64,000 bases of DNA from Cyanomargarita calcarea GSE-NOS-MK-12-04C (GTDB lineage Bacteria; Cyanobacteriota; Cyanobacteriia; Cyanobacteriales; Nostocaceae), in NCBI GenBank assembly GCA_019359595.1, contig JAHHGZ010000015.1, forward strand, positions 1-64,000, given 5' to 3'. Shown here one piece after another: positions 1 through 8,534 of the stretch. Under the pieces are notes generated by a model. It made no database searches and was not told the DNA's origin. It worked only from the letters and a program-made list of their open reading frames with translations. The position numbers and the translations under genes are program-made. Each line of letters opens with the position of its first letter. Position 1 is the first letter of the stretch.

Positions 1-72
1 GTATATTGAAGACCCACACCACGGAATCAATTAATATAGAAAAGTCCACGGCGGCTAAAGTCGCCGAGTCGC

Positions 73-315
73 TTATATCTCAGCACTGAAGTGACTAAGT
101 TTTACGCATACCGTGTTTTTCTTATAAACTGTTGTCGGCTGTTGATGTTCTAACTTGAGTAGGGCTTCAATTCGCGCATCGGTGGGGGGATGGCTGGAGA
201 AGAGGCTGCCTAAAAATTGTTTTCCAAAGAAGGAATTGATGATTAACAGGGGTTCAAAGGCTGGGTTGCCATTTGTAGGAATCTGTCTGGCACTGGCTTC
301 CAAGCGTTGCCTCAC
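73..315 (-). pseudogene. C-terminal remnant of an M48 (HtpX-like) metalloprotease
   Basis: The 80 codons end in a stretch reading SSHPPTDARIEALLKLE, which matches the conserved C-terminal tail (HPPT..RI..L) of HtpX-like M48 zinc peptidases. The preceding residues fit the segment just before that tail. The catalytic HExxH helix and the membrane helices are absent; family members are usually near 290 residues or more. Reading stays open only a few codons upstream before stops, so this is a decayed 3' end rather than a gene cut by the window edge. A small hairpin (CGGCG/CGCCG, about 50-67) lies just past the stop and may be the old terminator. Confidence 0.5.
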
Positions 316-386
316 AGATTAATTGTATCTATCTCAATTAAGATATTTGGTGTAGAAAACCTATCACCCAAGTACGGTTTTCCCGA

Positions 387-674
387 TTAACTTCTCGAAA
401 GTTGAATATGCTCTTCCCGAATAATAGTTAGATCGGGATAACGGTTTCTGGGTTCTCCTCTTACTTCGAGTTCTAAACCATGCCCCCGCACTCTTCTATA
501 ATCTAATAGTAAGGCAAAATGAATCAGTAAGAATGTGGCAATCTCAACATTAATTCCAGATTCTGGAGGCATTTCAATCAATTCTCCATTAAACAACTCA
601 TAGAGTTTGTCTGTGCCATCATCATAAGACAGGTACTCTTCAAAGCTTTGAAATTGATGTTTAATTTGTAGCAT
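387..674 (-). pseudogene. Truncated Uma2 family (DUF820) protein
   Basis: The 95 codons match the N-terminal half of Uma2-family proteins, a cyanobacterial expansion with a PD-(D/E)XK nuclease fold. The signs are KLYELFNGELIEMPPES near residues 23-39 and RYPDLTIIREEH near 78-89. Complete relatives in this window are about 191 residues and continue into a PPELVIEIISP segment carrying the second acidic catalytic residue; here a stop follows soon after REEH and that segment is missing. Another frame stays open a little further (about 340-400), which suggests decay by frameshift plus deletion. Together with the protease stub beside it, this marks a degraded region. Confidence 0.6.
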
Positions 675-1073
675 TAGGGTTTCTCCATGATGAGTCTCAA
701 TGCAAGTTTAACTTATAGACGACACCTCGGGGGCTTAAGGACTTGCGTCCCAAAAACAGATGTGGCTCCAATAGACGAATTGCATAAATCAAAAAAATAT
801 CCCATAGGGTTAACTTTGGCTACTCATGGACGGGCAAAAGTAGAGCCGAAAGTTCAACAGGTGATAGAGAATAGTGTTAGGTCTGATATAGCGATTCCCA
901 CCGTCTTGAGGTACAGCATATTGAATTAACCGCTTCGAGAAGAGGATGGACTCATCGCAGTGGTGAAGGAATTTGTGAGGAAATAAACATACATAAAAAT
1001 TACGCAAACTCCCAGTACCGCTCATTAAGTGGTGAAGGAATTTGTGGGGAAATAAGCATCCTCTAAAAAAAAC
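675..1073. repeat. Intergenic region with a 30-bp direct repeat (961-990 and 1030-1059)
   Basis: No convincing gene is seen here. The string beginning tggtgaaggaatttgtg occurs at 961-990 and again at 1030-1059 with two mismatches, and each copy is preceded by a ctcat motif. The period is 69 bases. The copies lie about 90-190 bases upstream of the HTH gene at 1147. Confidence 0.6.
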
Positions 1074-1146
1074 TGCCAAATTGGCATGACAAATGCTCAA
1101 AACTAGCTAAAAATAAATTCTTATGGTGGCGTAAGAATTTATTTTT
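1074..1146. promoter_or_regulatory. Two palindromes directly before the HTH gene, possible operator
   Basis: 1074-1086 reads tgccaaattggca, a 6+1+6 palindrome. 1109-1123 (aaaaataaattctta) and 1132-1146 (taagaatttattttt) are perfect 15-base inverted repeats around an 8-base loop, and the right arm ends on the base before the ATG at 1147. There is no Shine-Dalgarno sequence between the arm and the start codon. Position fits an autoregulatory operator of the DNA-binding protein, or a hairpin limiting its translation. An AT-rich terminator of an upstream transcript is the alternative. Confidence 0.5.
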
Positions 1147-1623
1147 ATGTACGTTGACGTTCCCCAAACAGCTTTAATGTTGCGTGTATCCCAAACCCGA
1201 GTGCGACAATATCTTGGTGAAGGTAGAGTTCAGGGTGCTTTTAAAGTGGGTAATAATTGGGTTATTCCCTTATTCGATGGAGAACCTGTAATTACTCCGG
1301 GTACTAGAGGTCCAAAATTCAGTTGGGCTGCGCGTCGTCCAACACCTGTGAACAGAATTCACGTCAACCAACATATAATTCGGAATAATACGAAAACAGG
1401 CGAACGTGAACCTGTAATTACTGTGAAACGATATGACAGTAATAGTTACGGTCATGAGGTGGTGATTAACGGTCCGTGTCGCGTTGTTTATGAACCAGAT
1501 AAGGGTTTGCCCTCTTGTCCTGGAGCGAAGGTTTGGATTGAAACTTATTCCAAGGTGGAAGTTATTTGTAAAGAATTCAACAATATTATTAAAAATACAA
1601 GGGTTAGACGCGGTTTTGGGTAA
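1147..1623 (+). CDS. Excisionase-like helix-turn-helix protein
   Basis: 158 residues. Residues 2-42 (YVDVPQTALMLRVSQTR... to NNWVIP) have the layout of the MerR/excisionase-type HTH: an entry helix, a recognition helix around VSQTRVRQYLGEGRV, and a short wing with the typical VGNNWVIP ending. The remaining ~115 residues are basic and beta-rich, with a repeated EPVIT motif (near residues 46 and 88), and match no family I recognise. The start is the first ATG, placed immediately after a perfect palindrome, so autoregulation is plausible. No integrase or phage gene is adjacent, so a role in excision is not supported; an orphan DNA-binding regulator is the safer reading. Confidence 0.7.
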   Translation: MYVDVPQTALMLRVSQTRVRQYLGEGRVQGAFKVGNNWVIPLFDGEPVITPGTRGPKFSWAARRPTPVNRIHVNQHIIRNNTKTGEREPVITVKRYDSNSYGHEVVINGPCRVVYEPDKGLPSCPGAKVWIETYSKVEVICKEFNNIIKNTRVRRGFG

Positions 1624-2594
1624 GTTTTTCTTTTATCTAGATTTTGCTCACGCAGTTAGGCTAGGAGATGCTTCGCGAAGCTTGCTTCTCATAGGAAGGG
1701 GCACGAAGATGTTTGCTCCCGCCATCGCTTAGTGGGGAACATAAAAATCAAGCGAGGGAGCGCAGAAAACCACATCCCCCTGAATAATTTTTCTGTCAAT
1801 GCGTAGTCCTATTAAGTTATAAAATAAATTATTTTTATAGTTTTTTCGAGCAAGACCTATTTTACAGTAAGGAAATTATCCTGTTGAGAGTTTTATAGGG
1901 CTGAGGAAGCGATCGCTATATTTGAACTATAAAGTCAAAAGCTCCCGTCTGCCACTTCAACCTCAAAATTATGTGCTGATAAGCCTTTAGAGGCATAAAT
2001 GATTTTGTTTATACCAAACTAGGTTTGATGAAATCAGCCCGACTTGAATTTCCTCAGATGCGATATTATGAGATTTCATTAATATTTCATAATGCTGCCG
2101 CATGGTTCAATGGGTTGTTTAACGCAATTGATACACTGGCTTCAATGCCGTAGCGCTGTCCAGTTGTGCCAGAGAGCAAGAAATTAGATGTCTTTTCTAC
2201 AAAAAGCATTACCAGATACTTTATGTTATTGAAGGTAACGTTGTGACTATTTACCATATAGTTCACAGGGTGGGATGACAAGGGAAGAGTTTTTGCAAAG
2301 AGCCCCATCAAGATGACGTTGCCCTGTCTGGACGTTAAGGGTTCACAAAGCCGACTTCGCCTGTCAAAATGGCAAGTAAACGAGGTCTGTACAACTATGT
2401 CTAGGTTTTACATAAGTAGGTAGATGTAATTAAATATAAGATGTCCGCAGCGAGTAGGAACGAGCAAGCATAAGCCTTCGGGCACGCTCCGGCAATGACA
2501 GGGATTGCTTGTCTTCGACACGCTACGCGAACGTTCCTCGCTGCGGACGGGGATAATAGTAGCCTAATTAATTATTGAGTATCAGGGGGAAACC
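1624..2594. other. Long non-coding stretch with inverted-repeat element 2443-2548
   Basis: Nearly 1 kb without a believable gene; short open frames at 1484-1732 and 2087-2311 have no recognisable content. Around 1670-1690 is a tgcttcgcgaagcttgcttc palindrome typical of dispersed cyanobacterial repeats. At 2443-2548 a 106-base element has arms gtccgcagcgag..ggaacg and cgttcctcgctgcggac, the left arm with a 2-base insertion. It ends about 45 bases before the ABC ATPase start and must lie within or beside its promoter. Confidence 0.5.
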
Positions 2595-3935
2595 GTGACC
2601 GTTAAAACAGCAACTGAACACCTCATATCTTTGGAAGGTGCAAGTAAATCTTACCAGCAGCCCAACGGTCAGCAAATCGTTATCTTGGAAAATATCAACC
2701 TAGAGTTGCATCCAGGGCAAATTGTCGCTTTGCTTGGGCCTAGTGGTTCTGGGAAATCTACCTTAATGCGGATGATTGCTGGATTAATTCCCGCTAGCAG
2801 TGGTCAAGTGTTATACCATAATCGACCGATGGCGGGGCTGAATCCCGGTGTAGCAATTGTTTTCCAAAGTTTTGCTCTTTATCCGTGGTTGACTGTACTG
2901 GAGAATGTAGAACTGGGTTTAAAGGCAAAAGGTGAACCCTCGGACTCCAGACTACAAAAAGCGTTGCGGATGATTGATATTATCGGTTTGGACGGATTTG
3001 AAAATGCTTATCCGAAAGAACTTTCCGGGGGAATGCGGCAGCGGGTAGGCTTTGCTCGGGCTTTAGCCGTCGAACCAGAACTATTATGTATGGATGAGCC
3101 ATTTTCCGCGTTGGATGTGCTGACAGCGGAAAACTTGCGCTTTGAGTTATTAGATTTGTGGTTAGAGCGAAAAATTCCCACCCAAGCAATATTAATTGTT
3201 ACCCACGGTATTGAAGAAGCCGTGATTTTAGCAGATCGAATTATTGTTTTGGGAAGGAATCCCGGCAGGGTGCGAGCTGACTTGAGTGTGAATCTGCCAC
3301 ATTACCGCGATCGCAAAAGTCCGAGATTCCAAGCTTTAGTAGACCAAATTTATAAAATCATCACTAATCCAGAATTAGATACAATCGATACAGAAACTAC
3401 TGACTCTCCCCAAGAACCAAGGAGAGAGCAAAAATATCAATCGTTGCCATCTGTACGGATTGGTTCTGTTGCTGGTCTTGTGGAGCTATTGGAAGACCGT
3501 CCAGGATATGACCTCTACCGTTTGGGGCAGGAATTGCAACTAGAGGTAGATGACATTCTGCCAATTGTTGAAGCTGCAAAATTGATGAATTTTGTGCAAG
3601 TTGCAGAAGGTGATATCACTCTGACTTCAGTGGGACAAGAATTTATTGGTGGTGGAATTGACGAGCGCAAACAAATAGTCAAAACTCAACTAATCGATAG
3701 AATTCGCATCGTGCAGCAAATCTATCGTCTTTTAGAAGCCAAGCGCAACCAACGCATCCCAGAAGAACTAGTTTTAGATATTTTAGAAAATCACTTTAGC
3801 CCTGAAGAAGCCCAACGACAATTAAAAACCGCTATTGATTGGGGACGTTACGCCGAAATATACAGTTACGACGAACCCGCAGGACAAATCTTTTTAGAGC
3901 AAGTTGAAAGCGAACAACCTGCTACAGTCAGCTAA
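2595..3935 (+). CDS. ABC importer ATPase, nitrate/sulfonate/taurine type, with C-terminal AAA-associated domain
   Basis: 446 residues. The N-terminal 260 form an ABC ATPase: Walker A GPSGSGKST (48-56), Q-loop near FQSFALYPW (90-98), signature LSGGMRQR (143-150) and Walker B LLCMDEP (163-169). The spacing is that of the NrtD/SsuB/TauB group. Residues ~290-430 form a helical C-terminal extension (around VAGLVELLEDRPGYDLYRL) of the kind found on a subset of these ATPases, probably regulatory. The GTG start is preceded by a ggggga ribosome site. The double-domain permease follows after a repeat-filled 149-base gap, so the two probably make one importer in the plasma membrane. The substrate cannot be named because no binding-protein gene is adjacent. 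Confidence 0.88.
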   Translation: MTVKTATEHLISLEGASKSYQQPNGQQIVILENINLELHPGQIVALLGPSGSGKSTLMRMIAGLIPASSGQVLYHNRPMAGLNPGVAIVFQSFALYPWLTVLENVELGLKAKGEPSDSRLQKALRMIDIIGLDGFENAYPKELSGGMRQRVGFARALAVEPELLCMDEPFSALDVLTAENLRFELLDLWLERKIPTQAILIVTHGIEEAVILADRIIVLGRNPGRVRADLSVNLPHYRDRKSPRFQALVDQIYKIITNPELDTIDTETTDSPQEPRREQKYQSLPSVRIGSVAGLVELLEDRPGYDLYRLGQELQLEVDDILPIVEAAKLMNFVQVAEGDITLTSVGQEFIGGGIDERKQIVKTQLIDRIRIVQQIYRLLEAKRNQRIPEELVLDILENHFSPEEAQRQLKTAIDWGRYAEIYSYDEPAGQIFLEQVESEQPATVS

Positions 3936-3937
3936 AT

Positions 3938-3976
3938 GAAGGAAGAAGGAAGAAGGAAGAAGGAAGAAGGAAGAGG
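3938..3976 (+). repeat. STRR heptamer array (GAAGGAA)n
   Basis: Five to six copies of the 7-base unit GAAGGAA begin 3 bases after the stop codon of the ABC ATPase, with the purine-rich strand on the sense side. The array is followed by tttatatatggaaacccgaa, a tail similar to that seen after other copies (23450, 29428). Confidence 0.85.
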
Positions 3977-4084
3977 TTTATATATGGAAACCCGAACCCA
4001 ATTCAAAACAGCTTACCTGCTTGCGGATAGATAAAGTACCCTAAGTTGGCTTTTGCACTTTGCACTCAATACTCATAATTTAAT

Positions 4085-5824
4085 ATGACTCGCCCCCTCA
4101 CTCCCGCAAATCAAACTCTAGGACGCTTAAATTGGACTTGGCAAGATGCTTTGTTGATTCTGGCTATTGTGTCTTTGATTGTGGCAATTGTCAGAACCGC
4201 TTCTAATTTCAGTGGTGCTTTGCCAGTCAATCTCGTTATTTCCACTGATATCACCGCTTTACCAGGATACACAGCCCAAACCTTAATCCGGATGGTTCTG
4301 GCTTACTTTGTATCTCTGGTGTTTACCCTGATTTATGCCTATAGTGCCTATCGTTTCCGCCTTGCTAGATTGATTTTGATTCCCCTGTTGGATATCCTCC
4401 AATCAATTCCGGTGTTATCGTTTTTACCTGGTGTCGTGCTGGCTTTAATTGCTGTGTTTCCCGGACAGCGAATTGGGGTAGAACTGGCATCTATCCTGCT
4501 GATTTTTACGGGTATGGCATGGAACATGGTGTTTAGTTTTTACCAGTCACTATCCAGTATCCCCACGGAATTGTTAGAAGCAGCCCGAGTTTATCGGCTG
4601 AATTTATGGCAGCAGTTTTGGACTTTGGAATTACCTGCAGGTGTGATTGGATTGGTATGGAATAGTGTGATGTCGGTGGCTGGAGGCTGGTTCTTCTTAA
4701 TTGCGATTGAGTCGTTTACCTTGGGTGATAAAGATTTTCGCTTGCCGGGATTAGGCTCTTTTTTGGCAAATGCCGCGAGTAAAGGAGATTTTCCGGCTAT
4801 ATTCTGCGGTTTGGCTGTGCTGATTGGGGTAATTGTGGCGATTGATTTTTTCGCTTGGCGTCCGTTGATTGGTTGGGCAGAAAAGTTTAAGTTTGAGATG
4901 GTCGAGGCACAAAATTCACCAGAATCTTGGGTCTTGGATTTATTGCGGCGATCGCCTACTTTCAGAGTCATTAGCGATCGCGTTTTCCAGCCCATCCAAA
5001 GTGCCCTTGATAAAGGTTTAATTACAGCGTTTCCTGTGCGAACTCTACCCGTCAACGCCCGAGGACGCATTAAATTCCCTGCATTATTAAATTGGATATT
5101 TGTCAGCGGTTTTGCTCTGATTGTGCTTTGGGCAACTTGGGAAGCAGTAATATTATTGAGGTTTTTAAGTCGAAATGATTGGCTTACAGTACTTCGTGGG
5201 GCGACTTTTACAGCTTTGCGGGTAATCGTGGCACTGATATTATCTTTACTATGGACTGTACCAGTGGGAGTCGCGATTGGACGCGATCGCAAACTCGCAC
5301 AATTTTTACAACCCCTGGTACAAATCGCCGCTTCTGTACCGGCAACAGCCTTATTTCCAGTGCTGTTACTGGGGTTAACTCGCATTGCCGGCGGCTTGGA
5401 AATTGGTTCCGTGGCTTTGATGATGTTAGGGACGATGTGGTATCTGTTGTTTAACGTCATCGCCGGCGCACAATCGATTCCCTCAGATTTATTTGAAGCC
5501 GCTTGGGTGTACAAACTTTCCTTGGTACAACGCTGGAAAACCTTAATTTTACCGGCTATTTTCCCTTATTTAATTACTGGTATCATCACCGCTGTGGGTG
5601 GTGCTTGGAATGCCAGCATTGTCAGCGAATATGTAACTTTTCAAGGGAAGGTAATTAGTACTAATGGACTAGGTGCAACGATTTCTCAAGCAACAGCGAC
5701 GGGTAATTTTTCCTTACTTTTAGCAGCGACAACGGTGATGTCTTTGTTGGTGGTACTTACCAATCGTTTGGTGTGGCGTCCTCTGTATAAATTGGCGCAA
5801 GATAAATATCAAATTTTGATTTAG
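4085..5824 (+). CDS. ABC importer permease with two fused transmembrane domains
   Basis: 579 residues, strongly hydrophobic, containing two copies of the binding-protein-dependent permease domain in one chain. Each has the cytoplasmic EAA coupling loop: ELLEAARVYRLNLWQQ..LP at about 162-184 and DLFEAAWVYKLSLVQR..LP at about 468-490. Each half has five to six predicted helices, joined by a linker (~270-330). Most nitrate/sulfonate-type importers use two identical 250-280-residue permeases, so this fused form is a distinct subclass that goes with ATPases carrying the C-terminal extension, as here. It should work with the ATPase upstream. A 307-codon antisense frame inside it is a shadow. Confidence 0.87.
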   Translation: MTRPLTPANQTLGRLNWTWQDALLILAIVSLIVAIVRTASNFSGALPVNLVISTDITALPGYTAQTLIRMVLAYFVSLVFTLIYAYSAYRFRLARLILIPLLDILQSIPVLSFLPGVVLALIAVFPGQRIGVELASILLIFTGMAWNMVFSFYQSLSSIPTELLEAARVYRLNLWQQFWTLELPAGVIGLVWNSVMSVAGGWFFLIAIESFTLGDKDFRLPGLGSFLANAASKGDFPAIFCGLAVLIGVIVAIDFFAWRPLIGWAEKFKFEMVEAQNSPESWVLDLLRRSPTFRVISDRVFQPIQSALDKGLITAFPVRTLPVNARGRIKFPALLNWIFVSGFALIVLWATWEAVILLRFLSRNDWLTVLRGATFTALRVIVALILSLLWTVPVGVAIGRDRKLAQFLQPLVQIAASVPATALFPVLLLGLTRIAGGLEIGSVALMMLGTMWYLLFNVIAGAQSIPSDLFEAAWVYKLSLVQRWKTLILPAIFPYLITGIITAVGGAWNASIVSEYVTFQGKVISTNGLGATISQATATGNFSLLLAATTVMSLLVVLTNRLVWRPLYKLAQDKYQILI

Positions 5825-5833
5825 TAGATGAAT

Positions 5834-5852
5834 GAAGGAAGAAGGAAGAAGG
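5834..5852 (+). repeat. Short STRR heptamer array
   Basis: About two and a half GAAGGAA units start 10 bases after the permease stop, purine strand on the sense side. The following ~110 bases hold two related ..cgccttc/cggcttcttg(t/c)agggta.. strings (about 5880-5960), another small repeat. Confidence 0.75.
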
Positions 5853-5972
5853 ATAAATAATTAACCGCAGTAGGGGCTGTACGCCTTCTTGTAGGGTATG
5901 ACGCAGATATATATATAGACGCGGAACGCCTTCCATCGGTACGGCTTCTTGCAGGGTACGCAGATGAAAAGG

Positions 5973-6317
5973 TCATCGTGTAGGAGCGCGGAAATCATAA
6001 GATGGCAAGTTCGCAGGTGCAGGATTGGGCGATCGCTTATTTGGTGTAGGAGCGCGGAAGTCATAAGATGGTAACCGTTCAGGTGCTTTATTGGGTGGTC
6101 GTTTTCTCAATTGAGCGTTAGGTTTACGTTTCGGTCGATGCTTTGATTTATACTTTGGTCGCTGACGCTGGGAACGATTATATGGAGCCTCCTTAAAAAT
6201 AGTAGGGTGAGGATTTAGTTTTGCTAATACGGGGATACTGATTAAGAAACTGACACCAGTAACTGTTATTAGAACAGCCAACTTATCGATCCAAGTTGTG
6301 CGCTTGAGTGTATCCAT
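5973..6317 (-). CDS. Small single-pass membrane protein with basic Pro-rich tail
   Basis: 114 residues from the ATG at 6317, which has a gcgagg ribosome site 4 bases upstream; a GTG start at 6344 would add 9 residues. Residues ~12-32 (LAVLITVTGVSFLISIPVLA) form one hydrophobic segment, either a signal anchor or a cleavable signal peptide. The rest is very basic and proline-rich. The tail contains an exact 10-residue duplication, LPSYDFRAPT, separated by a PNKRSPNPAPAN linker. I recognise no family. It could be an exported protein that binds acidic polymer, but that is only inferred from charge. Confidence 0.55.
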   Translation of the reverse strand: MDTLKRTTWIDKLAVLITVTGVSFLISIPVLAKLNPHPTIFKEAPYNRSQRQRPKYKSKHRPKRKPNAQLRKRPPNKAPERLPSYDFRAPTPNKRSPNPAPANLPSYDFRAPTR

Positions 6318-6878
6318 AAAACCTCGCGGTAAGTCTAAAAACACGGGAGTATAATGTTTAGTTGTGAAGGCTATTCTTGCTTCGTTGATCAGCTTGCTAT
6401 TAAGCTCATCCTGTATAGTTTATCTTTGGTTGTAACCTTTTTGATACAAAGGATTCTATGTTGCTAATCCTCTGTTACACCGATTCTGTATGAAGCTCCC
6501 TCACCCTACCCTAGAAGGGTGTTGCTCTACAAACATACGCCCTTGGCGTTCCGTTCAAAGTAGGCTGCATCTAGTCCCTTTGGGACTCAGTGTGCCGGCA
6601 AGGGCTAAAAATGTCTTAACGAGCGTGCTATTCGTATTCAACCCCCTGCTTGCGGATAACTGTTAATTATTTTGGGTATTTGTGATTTGTTAACGTAAAG
6701 AACAGTTTGAATTTTGTATTTTTTGTACTATAAGTAATCTTATTTGAATGAACCGCGAAGAGGCGAAGAGGCGAAGGGAAGAAAGAAAAGATTTTAAGAA
6801 TCATTTAGAACTGCTATATACGCATTCTGTATTTTGTCCCTGCAAAGACGCAATTCTTGATAATTAAAGGAGCTATTA
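6318..6878. other. Intergenic region with small repeats
   Basis: No gene is supported. It holds a copy of the dispersed motif cgattctgtatgaagct (about 6480), also seen near 38485, 45943 and 47440. It also holds a short hairpin, agtccctttgggact (near 6570), and a 9-base tandem gaagaggcg (near 6755). The last bases, aaaggagctatta, form a clear ribosome site for the gene at 6879. Confidence 0.5.
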
Positions 6879-8423
6879 ATGTCAAATTCCGAATTTCCCA
6901 TCACGATTCGCCCGATGGATGAGTATAACCAAAAACTTGTTTCTTATGTGCATCCACTGAATTGGATTAATCCTCAACCTGCCGATCGCTATGATTTGGT
7001 GGTGATTGGTGCTGGCACTGCGGGATTGGTGGTGGCTGCAGGTGCGGTGGGTTTGAATTTGGGTTTGAAGGTGGCTTTGGTTGAGAAGCATCTCATGGGT
7101 GGAGATTGCTTAAATTTTGGTTGTGTGCCTTCTAAGACTCTGATTCGTTCTTCGCGGGCGATCGCCCAAATGTCGCGGGCTTCAGATTATGGTATTGAAC
7201 AACCGAAGCATATTGAAGCTGATTTTCCGGCAGTGATGGCAAGAATGCGTCGGATACGGTCTGATATTAGCACTCATGACTCGGCAAAGCGGTTTCAGGA
7301 GTTGGGAATTGATGTCTTTTTGGGTAGCGCTCAGTTCACATCCTCGGATACTGTGCAAGTAGGGGAACTGACACTGCGGTTTAAAAAAGCGGCGATCGCT
7401 ACTGGTGCAAGAGCGGCACAACCGACGATTCCAGGTATTGAAAAGGCGGGTTATCTGACGAATGAGACGGTTTTTTCTCTAATTCAACGACCGCAAAGTT
7501 TAGGGATTATTGGTGGTGGCCCCATCGGTTGCGAGTTAGCTCAGGCTTTCCGACGTTTGGGCTGTCAGGTAACGCTTTTGCATCGCGGTTCTCATTTATT
7601 GAATAGAGAAGATGCTGATGCTGCAAAAATTGTGCAGAAAGTTTTTCACAAAGAGAAAATTCGTGTAGTGTTGGGTTGTCAGTTGGAGGAGGTGGAAGTT
7701 GTTGGCAATGCGAAGCGGCTGTATTTTTCTGCGAATAATAGACGAGATTCTGTGACGGTTGATGAGATTTTAGTCGCTGCAGGACGGACTCCAAATGTCG
7801 AGGGGTTGAATTTAGAAGCTGTGGGGGTGGAGTCTGACGAGCATGGTGTGAAGGTGAATGATTATCTCCAAACTACGAATCCCAAGATATATGCAGTTGG
7901 AGATATCTGCATGGATTGGAAGTTCACCCATGCGGCAGATGCGGCCGCACGAATTGCGATTAGAAATATGTTATTTACGCCATTTGGGTTGGGACGCTCT
8001 AAACTTAGTAGTTTGGTGATGCCTTGGGTGACATTTACCGACCCCGAGGTTGCCCATGTCGGGATGTATGAAGATGAGGCAAAAAAACGGGGTATTGATG
8101 TTGCGACGGTTCAGATTCCCTTGAGTAGTGTAGATCGGGCGATCGCTGATGGTGAAGAGGAAGGTTTTGTGAAAATTCTTTACAAAAATGGCTCAGATAA
8201 AATTCTCGGTGCAACGATTGTGGCTGCTCATGCAGGTGAAATGATTTCCGAAATCACGACGGCAATTATCGGGAAGGTTGGTTTGAGTAAGTTGAGCAGT
8301 GTGATTCATCCTTATCCAACTCAAGCGGAAGCTATTAAGCAGGCTGCGGATGCTTATTATCAGCGTAGTCTATTAACTCCGAGAACTAAAACTATTTTGG
8401 GATGGTTGAATAAGCTTTCTTGA
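6879..8423 (+). CDS. FAD-dependent pyridine nucleotide-disulfide oxidoreductase (mercuric reductase-like)
   Basis: 514 residues with the full class I disulfide reductase layout: FAD-binding GAGTAGL (44-50), redox-active disulfide GGDCLNFGCVPSK (C77 and C82), NAD(P)-binding IGGGPIGCELA in the middle, a second FAD motif around YAVGDIC, and the C-terminal dimerisation domain with HPYPTQAE (H477, E484). It most resembles cyanobacterial proteins annotated as mercuric reductases. However, it has no N-terminal heavy-metal domain and its C-terminus (RTKTILGWLNKLS) lacks the vicinal cysteines that deliver Hg2+, and no mer genes are nearby. A general flavin disulfide reductase of unknown substrate is the safer call. 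The start is backed by aaaggag. Confidence 0.85.
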   Translation: MSNSEFPITIRPMDEYNQKLVSYVHPLNWINPQPADRYDLVVIGAGTAGLVVAAGAVGLNLGLKVALVEKHLMGGDCLNFGCVPSKTLIRSSRAIAQMSRASDYGIEQPKHIEADFPAVMARMRRIRSDISTHDSAKRFQELGIDVFLGSAQFTSSDTVQVGELTLRFKKAAIATGARAAQPTIPGIEKAGYLTNETVFSLIQRPQSLGIIGGGPIGCELAQAFRRLGCQVTLLHRGSHLLNREDADAAKIVQKVFHKEKIRVVLGCQLEEVEVVGNAKRLYFSANNRRDSVTVDEILVAAGRTPNVEGLNLEAVGVESDEHGVKVNDYLQTTNPKIYAVGDICMDWKFTHAADAAARIAIRNMLFTPFGLGRSKLSSLVMPWVTFTDPEVAHVGMYEDEAKKRGIDVATVQIPLSSVDRAIADGEEEGFVKILYKNGSDKILGATIVAAHAGEMISEITTAIIGKVGLSKLSSVIHPYPTQAEAIKQAADAYYQRSLLTPRTKTILGWLNKLS

Positions 8424-8534
8424 GATAATTTGTTAATGGCTGCTGGAAAATCTTTTTTTAACGCAGAGGAACGCGGAGTTTTTGAGAGGGAGATGAGTTA
8501 GGAATTTTTGTTTTTAACTCCTAACTCTTAATTT

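Noticed and set aside
2087-2311. 74-codon minus-strand frame
   Set aside because: No motif or conserved look, and the region shows no other coding signs.
3938-3976. STRR arrays taken as CRISPR
   Set aside because: Units are 7 bases without spacers; a CRISPR has 25-37-base repeats with unique spacers.
4591-5514. 307-codon open frame on the minus strand
   Set aside because: Lies wholly inside the double permease on the other strand; its residues are Ser/Thr/Asn/Lys-rich without any motif, as expected for the antisense of a membrane protein.
6879-8423. True mercuric reductase (MerA)
   Set aside because: No heavy-metal domain and no C-terminal vicinal cysteines, no mer neighbours.
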